Assembly (NCBI GenBank): GCA_013205415.1 | Contig: JABMMY010000109.1 | Location: 1 to 5,159 of the forward strand | DNA from: Deltaproteobacteria bacterium | GTDB lineage: Bacteria > Bdellovibrionota > FAC87 > UBA2466 | Reading direction: 5' to 3' | DNA length: 5,159 nucleotides | Shown here: positions 1-4,914 of the stretch, piece after piece | Layout: each line of letters starts with the position of its first letter | Position numbering within the stretch: position 1 is the first letter of the stretch | The notes under the pieces: model-generated | Database searches by the model: none | The model's input: only the letters and a program-made list of their open reading frames with translations | What the model was told of the DNA's origin: nothing | Program-made: the position numbers and the translations under genes

Positions 1-1590
1 ATGATGTCTCCCATGTCGGCTGAAGCCACCGTGGTTCGTAATTATTTAGACTGGATGTTGAGTATTCCCTGGAGTGAAAAAACGTCAGACAAGATAGATG
101 TGGATGCTGCTGAAGCCGTCTTGGATGAGGATCACTATGGGTTAAAACCGGTTAAAGAGAGAATTGTGGAGCATCTTTCCGTTCAGAGTTTAGTAGAAAA
201 GATGCAGGGACCTATTCTCTGTCTAGTAGGACCCCCTGGAGTGGGAAAAACCTCCTTGGGAAGATCCATTGCAAGATCTATTGGAAGAAATTTTGTAAAG
301 ATTTCACTCGGTGGAGTGAGGGATGAGGCTGAGGTTCGTGGGCATCGCAGAACCTATATTGGAGCACTTCCCGGAAAAATTATTCAGGGAATGAAAAAGG
401 CTGGAGCGATTAATCCTGTAATCTTGCTTGATGAAATTGATAAAATGAGCACAGATTTTAGAGGGGATCCGAGTAGTGCGCTTTTAGAGGTGCTAGACCC
501 AGAACAGAACAGATTTTTTTCGGATCACTATTTAGAGGTTGAATATGATCTGTCGAACGTCATGTTTATTACCACGGCGAATTCGCAACATACGATTCCA
601 TTGCCACTTCTAGATCGATTAGAGGTGATTAATCTTTCCGGTTATACAGAAGAGGAAAAAATGGAGATCGCCAAACGGCATTTGGTGCCGAAAGAGGTTC
701 CTCGCCATGGCCTAGATGAAAACAAGATAACCTTTGTTGATGAGGCCTTGGAAGATCTTACCCGACACTATACGAAAGAGGCTGGCGTTCGTAATTTAGA
801 GCGTGAGATTGCTGCAGTCTGTAGAAAAGTGGCTCGTAAATGGGCAAAAAAATCTCAGGATAAATCCAAGGTAGTGGTTAACTCTAAAAAGATAGTGGAT
901 CTACTTGGGCCCCATAAATTTAGATATCAGAAAACAGAGGCGACCTCTGAGGTGGGTTTAGTTAATGGCTTGGCCTATACCGAGGCTGGTGGCGATATGC
1001 TCACCATTGAGGTGATACAGCTTCCGGGAAAAGGGAAGCTCACCGTGACTGGAAAATTGGGTGATGTGATGCAGGAGTCGGCTCAGGCTGCCATGAGTTA
1101 TGTGCGCTCGCGAGCAAAACTCTTGGGATTGGCACCCGATTTCTACGAAAAATTGGACATTCATATTCATGTCCCAGAAGGGGCAATTCCTAAAGACGGC
1201 CCCTCTGCTGGAATCACAATGGCTACAGCATTGGTAAGTGCTTTAACAGGAAAGCCGGTGAGTAAAGATGTTGCCATGACAGGAGAGATTACCCTTCGTG
1301 GAAATGTACTTCCTATCGGTGGACTCAAAGAAAAAATATTTGCCGCTTATCGAGGGGGAGTCAAAAAGATTATTATTCCACAGGAAAATGGTAAGGATCT
1401 TAGAGACATTCCTAAAAATATTCTGAAAAATATTACGGTGGTTGAGGTGACTCATGCTGATCAGGTGCTAAGAGAGGCCATTGATGCTGATGAAGTTTTC
1501 ATTGGTGTGGCTCCAGGGGCCTCTAGTGCTGAGGTTAAACCGGACATAGCCTCTCGGGTAAAAAAACCGAATCAGCCAAATGCGAATTAA
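1..1590 (+). CDS. lon: Lon ATP-dependent protease, C-terminal part (5' end outside window)
   Basis: Cytosolic ATP-dependent serine protease that unfolds and degrades damaged and regulatory proteins. The 529 visible codons cover the AAA+ module and the protease domain; the N-terminal substrate-binding domain (about 300 residues in E. coli Lon) lies upstream of the window. The first codons (MMSPMSAEATVV) match an internal conserved stretch of Lon, so the ATG at position 1 is not the start. Visible residues, counted from base 1: Walker A GPPGVGKT 77-84, pore-loop Tyr119 (TYIGALPGK), Walker B Asp144-Glu145 (LLDEIDK), sensor-1 Asn194, arginine finger Arg206 (LLDRLEV), sensor-2 Arg264 (AGVRNLEREI), catalytic Ser402 in PKDGPSAGI and catalytic Lys445 in GGLKEK. 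All are intact, so the enzyme should be active. A roughly 30-residue polar tail follows the protease domain and ends in TAA. I see no convincing intrinsic terminator after the stop. Identity is certain; whether the genome has a second Lon is unknown. Confidence 0.97.
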   Translation: MMSPMSAEATVVRNYLDWMLSIPWSEKTSDKIDVDAAEAVLDEDHYGLKPVKERIVEHLSVQSLVEKMQGPILCLVGPPGVGKTSLGRSIARSIGRNFVKISLGGVRDEAEVRGHRRTYIGALPGKIIQGMKKAGAINPVILLDEIDKMSTDFRGDPSSALLEVLDPEQNRFFSDHYLEVEYDLSNVMFITTANSQHTIPLPLLDRLEVINLSGYTEEEKMEIAKRHLVPKEVPRHGLDENKITFVDEALEDLTRHYTKEAGVRNLEREIAAVCRKVARKWAKKSQDKSKVVVNSKKIVDLLGPHKFRYQKTEATSEVGLVNGLAYTEAGGDMLTIEVIQLPGKGKLTVTGKLGDVMQESAQAAMSYVRSRAKLLGLAPDFYEKLDIHIHVPEGAIPKDGPSAGITMATALVSALTGKPVSKDVAMTGEITLRGNVLPIGGLKEKIFAAYRGGVKKIIIPQENGKDLRDIPKNILKNITVVEVTHADQVLREAIDADEVFIGVAPGASSAEVKPDIASRVKKPNQPNAN

Positions 1591-1645
1591 GGTGGGGTGT
1601 ATTCTGTGAGAGTACATAAATCCCTTTGATTTCAGGTAATTAGGA

Positions 1646-1674
1646 TTGATTTTTCGCGTCATATTCTTTACAAT
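1646..1674 (+). promoter_or_regulatory. Sigma70-type promoter for the small zinc-knuckle gene
   Basis: TTGATT (1646-1651, 4/6 to the -35 consensus) is followed after exactly 17 nt by TACAAT (1669-1674, 5/6 to the -10 consensus). Transcription would start near 1681, giving a leader of about 90 nt before the ATG at 1771. This implies that the small gene is transcribed independently of lon, although readthrough from lon is also possible because no terminator is evident between them. Predicted from sequence only. Confidence 0.6.
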
Positions 1675-1683
1675 CAAAGAATA
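1662..1683. repeat. Inverted repeat spanning the -10 box (operator candidate)
   Basis: TATTCTTT (1662-1669) and AAAGAATA (1676-1683) are perfect 8-bp inverted arms around the 6-nt centre ACAATC. The -10 hexamer TACAAT lies between and partly within the arms, and the predicted transcription start falls in the right arm. A dimeric repressor bound here would occlude RNA polymerase. A wider pair, CTTTGATT (1624-1631) and AATCAAAG (1672-1679), also flanks the promoter. AT-rich dyads arise by chance, so the function is inferred. Confidence 0.4.
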
Positions 1684-1722
1684 GTTAGTCAGTTGTTATA
1701 GTTTTCAACAGAGAGACGGCAC

Positions 1723-1742
1723 AAGGATTTATAAGGATTTAT
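1723..1742 (+). repeat. 10-bp tandem repeat in the leader of the zinc-knuckle gene
   Basis: AAGGATTTAT occurs twice back to back (1723-1732 and 1733-1742), a perfect tandem duplication in the 5' untranslated leader, about 30-50 nt before the start codon. Each copy carries AAGGA, which resembles a Shine-Dalgarno core but has no start codon at suitable distance. It could act as a ribosome standby site or be a simple slippage duplication. Confidence 0.6.
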
Positions 1743-1743
1743 C

Positions 1744-1755
1744 GGCTTAATAGCC
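1744..1755 (+). promoter_or_regulatory. Small hairpin just 5' of the ribosome binding site
   Basis: GGCT (1744-1747) and AGCC (1752-1755) can pair around a TAAT loop, ending 3 nt before the GGAGGA Shine-Dalgarno. With only 4 bp it is marginally stable; it may keep the ribosome binding site single-stranded or may be meaningless. Confidence 0.3.
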
Positions 1756-1758
1756 TTT

Positions 1759-1764
1759 GGAGGA
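1759..1764 (+). promoter_or_regulatory. Shine-Dalgarno GGAGGA that decides the start at 1771
   Basis: A strong GGAGGA lies directly against an ATG at 1765 (zero spacing, unusable) and 6 nt before a second in-frame ATG at 1771 (suitable spacing). This places the real start at 1771, shortening the protein by two residues (Met-Ile) relative to the longest open frame. Confidence 0.8.
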
Positions 1765-1770
1765 ATGATT

Positions 1771-1971
1771 ATGAAAACTTGTAAGATCTGCGGGGGTCCC
1801 AAATCTAATTATGTTTTAAACAATCGCACCGTCTGCATGAAATGCGATGAGTTGGTTTTTGATGTTGAGATCGAATGCGATGAAGATGAAGATCGAAAGA
1901 AAAATAGGGTAACGGATAAATCAAAAATTGATACGACCTTAAGAAAAACCCATATTACTGTAAAAAAATAG
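1771..1971 (+). CDS. Small two-CxxC (zinc-knuckle) acidic protein, unknown function
   Basis: A 66-residue protein that I do not recognise by name. Residues 4-7 (CKIC) and 22-25 (CMKC) form two CxxC pairs 14 residues apart, the usual arrangement of a four-cysteine zinc site; the first is followed by GG and the second by DELVFD. A further Cys36 lies in a strongly acidic stretch (EIECDEDED, 33-41), and the C-terminus is basic and polar (KSKIDTTLRKTHITVKK). There is no signal peptide or membrane segment, so it should be cytosolic. Start chosen at 1771 because of GGAGGA spacing. It sits 180 nt after lon on the same strand with its own promoter, and is followed by a strong hairpin terminator, which together with the good ribosome site argues that it is a real, separately expressed gene. 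Spacing and the CxxCG...CxxCxxL pattern loosely recall the ClpX zinc-binding domain; that is a resemblance, not a demonstrated homology. Other small zinc-ribbon families are equally possible. Confidence 0.85.
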   Translation: MKTCKICGGPKSNYVLNNRTVCMKCDELVFDVEIECDEDEDRKKNRVTDKSKIDTTLRKTHITVKK

Positions 1972-1985
1972 TCTCAAGAAAATGC

Positions 1986-2018
1986 AGGGGCGGTGCTTTT
2001 GGATAAAGCACCGCCCCT
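1986..2018. terminator. Bidirectional intrinsic terminator between convergent genes
   Basis: Perfect 14-bp stem: AGGGGCGGTGCTTT (1986-1999) pairs with AAAGCACCGCCCCT (2005-2018) around a 5-nt loop. On the + strand it is followed by TATTTTATT and ends the zinc-knuckle gene, whose stop is 14 nt upstream. On the - strand it is followed by GCATTTTCTT and ends metK, whose stop codon is only 7 nt from the stem. The high-GC stem in AT-rich surroundings makes this the clearest non-coding feature in the window. Confidence 0.92.
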
Positions 2019-2025
2019 TATTTTA

Positions 2026-3195
2026 TTATCGAGTCAGTTGTTTTAAAGCGTCAACACGGTCTAGTTTTTCCCAATTGAAACCTTTGGAAGAGGTTCTGCC
2101 AAAGTGACCATAAGCTGCGGTTTCTTCGTAAATAGGTCTCAGAAGATCTAATGTTTTTATAATGTCGGCAGGCTTAAACCCAAAAACCTCTCTAGCGGCA
2201 GAATTTAATTTAGCCGAAGAAACGGTGCCGGTATCAAAGTCTTCAATCATCAAAGAGACCGGTTCTGCAATCCCAATGGCATAGGCTAGTTGCACTAAGC
2301 ATCGCTTTGCTAGTCCTGCGCCGACAATATTTTTCGCTACATATCGAGCCATATAAGAAGCAGAACGATCTACTTTTGAGGGATCTTTTCCAGAGAAAGC
2401 TCCTCCCCCGTGAGCACCGTGTCCTCCATAGGTATCGACGATAATCTTTCTTCCGGTGAGTCCACAATCTCCCATTGGACCTCCCACGACAAAAACCCCA
2501 GTAGGATTAATGAAGTATTTCGTCTTCGAATCTAAAAGCTTTGCAGGAATAGTTTTTCTAATGATCTCTTCCATAACGGCATCGGTAAGTTCAGCGTGAG
2601 AGACCTCGGGGCTGTGTTGAGTTGAGACGACTACAGTTTCGATTCGTTTCAGCACACCATTTTCATATTGAACGGTGACCTGCGCTTTACCATCGGGACG
2701 AAGAAATCCAAGCGTTCCCTCTTTTCGAGCTTCTGCAAGGCGTTTACAAAGTTTGTGAGAATAGGAAATAGTTGCCGGCATTAACTCTAAGGTTTCATCA
2801 CAGGCATAACCAAACATACTTCCTTGGTCGCCAGCACCCTGCTCTTTAAAGAGCCCCTGACCTTCTGTCACGCCCTGAGAGATGTTTGGAGATTGTTTTC
2901 CTATGGCAGTAATTACGCCACAGGTTTTATAATCAAATCCCATCTCATCACTGGTGTAGCCGATTCGTTTAATGACATTGCGAGCAATTTCTGTCGGATT
3001 AAAAACGGCGGTAGTGGTAATCTCACCACTGATCATCGTAAGCCCTGTGGTGAGTAAGGTTTCACAGGCCACACGTCCACGCGGGTCCTGCGCAAGAACG
3101 GCATCTAAGACAGCATCGGAAATTTGGTCTGCTATTTTATCTGGATGACCTTCAGTTACCGATTCGGAAGTAAAAAGACAGTCTTTTAGTTTCAT
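2026..3195 (-). CDS. metK: S-adenosylmethionine synthetase (methionine adenosyltransferase)
   Basis: Cytosolic enzyme making S-adenosylmethionine, phosphate and diphosphate from methionine, ATP and water; it supplies the cell's methyl donor. The product is 389 residues, close to the usual bacterial length (384 in E. coli), and is complete. Visible signatures: SESVTEGHPDKIADQISD near the N-terminus with ATP/Mg-binding His17 and Asp19; gating-loop segment around IGKQSPNISQGV (98-109); GAGDQGSMFGYA (120-131); LRPDGKAQV with Lys170; LTGRKIIVDTYGG with Arg249-Lys250; and the phosphate loop GGGAFSGKDPSKVDRSA (263-279) with Lys270, Lys274 and Asp276. The C-terminus (PIYEETAAYGHFGR) is standard. All expected active-site residues are present. 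Start codon supported by AAAAGGG with a 6-nt spacer. The gene converges on the zinc-knuckle gene and shares its terminator; upstream by 187 nt is the co-directional LysM gene. The upstream palindrome and TTGACA suggest its own regulated promoter. I see no canonical SAM riboswitch. Confidence 0.98.
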   Translation of the reverse strand: MKLKDCLFTSESVTEGHPDKIADQISDAVLDAVLAQDPRGRVACETLLTTGLTMISGEITTTAVFNPTEIARNVIKRIGYTSDEMGFDYKTCGVITAIGKQSPNISQGVTEGQGLFKEQGAGDQGSMFGYACDETLELMPATISYSHKLCKRLAEARKEGTLGFLRPDGKAQVTVQYENGVLKRIETVVVSTQHSPEVSHAELTDAVMEEIIRKTIPAKLLDSKTKYFINPTGVFVVGGPMGDCGLTGRKIIVDTYGGHGAHGGGAFSGKDPSKVDRSASYMARYVAKNIVGAGLAKRCLVQLAYAIGIAEPVSLMIEDFDTGTVSSAKLNSAAREVFGFKPADIIKTLDLLRPIYEETAAYGHFGRTSSKGFNWEKLDRVDALKQLTR

Positions 3196-3235
3196 GAAAC
3201 ACCCTTTTGGTTGTGGGAGAATGTTAATAAATAAC

Positions 3236-3249
3236 TAACTAGCTAGTTA
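3236..3249. promoter_or_regulatory. Perfect 14-bp palindrome upstream of metK (operator candidate)
   Basis: TAACTAGCTAGTTA is its own reverse complement. It lies 41 nt upstream of the metK start and just downstream of a TTGACA hexamer, that is, about where the -10 or start site of a metK promoter would be. The half-site TAAC is repeated next to it (ATAACTAACTAG). Position and perfect symmetry suggest a dimeric regulator site for feedback control of SAM synthesis. The regulator is not identifiable from this window. Confidence 0.5.
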
Positions 3250-3277
3250 AAGTGCCTTTAGCATTATGTTTTGTCAA
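3249..3277 (-). promoter_or_regulatory. Possible metK promoter (consensus -35, poor -10)
   Basis: On the - strand, TTGACA (3277-3272) matches the -35 consensus 6/6. No good -10 follows at 17 nt (CACTTT); the nearest AT-rich alternative is TTTAAC at a long 20-nt spacing, overlapping the palindrome. A second -10-like CATAAT (3268-3263) has no suitable -35. The promoter may therefore be activator-dependent, or the -35 match may be fortuitous. Confidence 0.35.
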
Positions 3278-3309
3278 CTTTGAGGGGCGGGTCACTAGGT
3301 GGGAAAACG

Positions 3310-3356
3310 GGGTCGATTACGCCTATCCACAGAGGTAGGAATGCGATTAAAGACCC
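3310..3356 (-). promoter_or_regulatory. Possible RNA stem structure between the LysM gene and metK
   Basis: In a - strand transcript, GGGTC (3356-3352) can pair with GACCC (3314-3310). Inside lies a hairpin CCTA-CC-TCTGT-GG-(A)-TAGG (3339-3322) with one bulged A. A second GACCC (3293-3289) further along offers an alternative partner for the same GGGTC. The outer stem is followed by CGTTTTCCC. It might be a weak terminator for the LysM gene or a structured leader; the large internal loop makes the fold uncertain. Confidence 0.25.
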
Positions 3357-3382
3357 AATAACAAACTGAGATCAGGAGAGCT

Positions 3383-4771
3383 CTACTTTCGTTTTAGTTT
3401 AGTAGGGGGCTGAAAACTATCCTCTCCATCTGCGAAATCATCATTGGCCATGGCGCTATTCTTTTTACGTTTTTTAGTAATTAATAAAAGAACCAAAAAG
3501 AATCCGGCAAGTCCCATCAGTCCGGCAAACATATTTTGTTCAATAAACTTTTTAATATTGAATCCTGCTATCGGACTAGTGGTCACTACAGGTTCTACGG
3601 CAGCCTCTTCAGCTTGTGGCTCAATGACAGGAGGAGGGGTGACTTCGGGAGGGGTGACTGGGGCTGCTATGACGACGGGTGGCTGCACAATAGGCTCCGC
3701 AACTGCAACCATTACGGGCTCTGGTTTGGCGGTGAGATCTTTAGGATATACGGCAATCTTTTGCCCTGTTTCTAAAGTTTTTGGATTTTTAATGCCATTA
3801 ACCACGGCAATTTCTGTCCAGCTTTTGGGACTTCCTAATCTGTTATTTGCGATTTTAGATAACCAATCTCCCTCTCCAATCGTATAGCTGTCGGGGGTAA
3901 CTCCCGTTTCCTTAAAGAAGGAGTCCATTTTAGGATCCTTTGGATTTTTACTGGATACATAGTAGAGAACTTTACCGGGGGTCCAATTTTTTCCATTCCA
4001 TTTTTTTAGATTTCTCGCATTTTTCGAGGAGCCATAAATAAGATTAGAGACCTTTTCTGCAGAATCACCTTTTCTTACAAAATAAAAACGGTTGAGTTTA
4101 GTCCCTCTTCTTGTCACCGCTTTACTTGGAATTTTGGGAACTCTATGACCCACTCCAAATCGGGATCTTCTAGGAGCGGGAGGCGCTAAGTTAAGTGCTT
4201 CCGATGAAGGGCCATCTAATTGACTTGAAATAGTTCCTCGGTCATCAAGTTCGTCGGTTTTGGGTTGTACAGGAGCTGCGGAATCTAAATTAGAACCAGA
4301 CCCTATAACGCCAGCAGTCGTGATGGGGGCTTCAACACCATCAGTAACACCGGCTGCAGTTTTATCTGGACTTGTCGCCTCTAATTCGTCTTCAAAGGAG
4401 GGTTCTTTTGCCGTGGAGTTCTCGGTGAGGGATCCCTCTTGTGTATTTTTTAGCGGCTGCGTTGTTTCGGAATCTAGTGAGTTAGCATCGGAGGATTTTT
4501 CCAATTCATCCTCTAATTTATTTTCTTCTGTGGATGGAGTTTCATTAGTGGCATTCTGAGCTAGAGAATTGGGTTCTATCGTATCATTTGATAATGAAGC
4601 TTGATTGGAACTTTCTGTATTCGATTCGTTATCCGATTCTGCGTAGACCTCCTCATTGGGAACATCCACATCTTCAGTGTTTCTGTTTTGGTGTGCACAG
4701 GATAAAAAAGCGACCATACCGGCCAAAATAACGCCAGTAATAGAGGGTAAAAAAAGATCTCTAGATTTCAT
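3383..4771 (-). CDS. LysM-domain envelope protein with lipobox-like N-terminus and C-terminal membrane helix
   Basis: A 462-residue protein probably anchored in the envelope and binding peptidoglycan. From Met1 at 4771: a signal-like N-terminus with hydrophobic core, ending AFLSC (Cys25), a loose lipobox; an acidic Ser/Thr/Asn-rich linker (about 30-195) with EDELE twice, 40 residues apart; a basic segment RRSRFGVGHR (about 201-210); a LysM-like domain (about 229-274, FYFVRKGDSAEKVSNLIYG); a better LysM domain (about 295-343, YTIGEGDWLSKIA...LETGQKIAVYP); a Pro/Val/Ala-rich linker (about 350-400) with VTPPE-VTPPP; a transmembrane helix (about 415-432, FAGLMGLAGFFLVLLLIT); and a cytoplasmic tail starting KKRKK. 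Start at 4771 is preferred over ATG 4813 because AAGGA lies 8 nt upstream and the promoter -10 overlaps 4813. The architecture recalls FimV-type proteins (periplasmic LysM, one membrane helix), but no FimV identity is claimed. The divergent neighbour is RNase J, and metK follows. Confidence 0.9.
   Translation of the reverse strand: MKSRDLFLPSITGVILAGMVAFLSCAHQNRNTEDVDVPNEEVYAESDNESNTESSNQASLSNDTIEPNSLAQNATNETPSTEENKLEDELEKSSDANSLDSETTQPLKNTQEGSLTENSTAKEPSFEDELEATSPDKTAAGVTDGVEAPITTAGVIGSGSNLDSAAPVQPKTDELDDRGTISSQLDGPSSEALNLAPPAPRRSRFGVGHRVPKIPSKAVTRRGTKLNRFYFVRKGDSAEKVSNLIYGSSKNARNLKKWNGKNWTPGKVLYYVSSKNPKDPKMDSFFKETGVTPDSYTIGEGDWLSKIANNRLGSPKSWTEIAVVNGIKNPKTLETGQKIAVYPKDLTAKPEPVMVAVAEPIVQPPVVIAAPVTPPEVTPPPVIEPQAEEAAVEPVVTTSPIAGFNIKKFIEQNMFAGLMGLAGFFLVLLLITKKRKKNSAMANDDFADGEDSFQPPTKLKRK
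3633..3659 (-). repeat. 12-bp direct repeat encoding a VTPP pentapeptide repeat
   Basis: On the + strand GGAGGGGTGACT occurs perfectly at 3633-3644 and 3648-3659, a 15-bp period. In the LysM gene it encodes consecutive pentapeptides VTPPE and VTPPP (residues about 372-381) in the proline-rich periplasmic spacer. The unit keeps the reading frame, so copy-number change would only lengthen or shorten the spacer. Confidence 0.7.
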
Positions 4772-4811
4772 AATCAAAGTCCTTGTTAAAAAGGATAAAT
4801 TAAAGGATTCC

Positions 4812-4839
4812 ATTTTATCTATCGGCCAAATTGTGGCAA
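4812..4839 (-). promoter_or_regulatory. Sigma70-type promoter for the LysM gene
   Basis: On the - strand TTGCCA (4839-4834, 5/6) and TAAAAT (4817-4812, 5/6) are 16 nt apart. Transcription would begin near 4805, giving a leader of about 35 nt before the ATG at 4771, whose AAGGA Shine-Dalgarno lies at 4784-4780. The -10 box overlaps the upstream in-frame ATG at 4813, which supports rejecting that start. Confidence 0.6.
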
Positions 4840-4882
4840 AGGATTAGCTCGAAGATGGCGGGCTCTAATTACTTTCTCGAAC

Positions 4883-4889
4883 AAAGGAG
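4883..4889 (+). promoter_or_regulatory. Displaced Shine-Dalgarno-like AAAGGAG upstream of the RNase J gene
   Basis: AAAGGAG is the best ribosome-site match before the RNase J gene, but it ends 25 nt before the ATG at 4915 and no start codon lies at normal distance. GGAGC (4886-4890) can pair with GCTTCC (4903-4908) with one bulged T, which could either hide it or bring it nearer the start. The only sequence near the ATG is a weak TAGG. Function uncertain. Confidence 0.3.
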
Positions 4890-4914
4890 CACTTTACGGT
4901 AGGCTTCCAATTAA

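Noticed and set aside
958..1677. Several open frames of about 70 codons on the - strand opposite and after the 3' half of lon.
   Set aside because: They lie opposite highly conserved Lon coding sequence, or in its 3' flank, and show no family motifs or ribosome sites.
1765..1767. ATG at 1765 as start of the small zinc-knuckle gene.
   Set aside because: It directly abuts GGAGGA with no spacer; the ATG at 1771 has the normal 6-nt spacing.
3323..3331. CTATCCACA, one mismatch from a DnaA box.
   Set aside because: It is a single site with no AT-rich unwinding element or companion boxes, and it is part of the CCTA...TAGG hairpin; a match this loose is expected by chance.
3196..3382. SAM riboswitch (SAM-I, SAM-II or related) ahead of metK, including the stretch AATGCTAAAGG on the - strand.
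   Set aside because: No SAM-I core or kink-turn pattern and no SAM-II pseudoknot layout is visible. The GCTAAAGG resemblance is about 60 nt from the start codon and lies within the promoter spacer.
3376..3383. AGAGCTCT palindrome right after the LysM gene stop codon.
   Set aside because: It is only 8 bp with no loop and no following T-tract, so it cannot serve as an intrinsic terminator.
3444..3887. A 147-codon open frame on the + strand, rich in Gly, Thr and Ser.
   Set aside because: It is the antisense of the proline-rich and LysM part of the LysM gene. Its composition is what reversed Pro codons produce, it has no convincing ribosome site, and no recognisable domain.
4811..4813. ATG at 4813 (- strand) as start of the LysM gene.
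   Set aside because: It has no Shine-Dalgarno, overlaps the predicted -10 box, and adds 14 residues in front of an otherwise typical signal peptide starting MKSRD.
4260..4847. Open frames of 99 and 63 codons on the + strand opposite the N-terminal part of the LysM gene.
   Set aside because: The opposite strand has a coherent signal sequence, acidic linker and promoter; the + strand frames are low-complexity Ser/Val-rich shadows.
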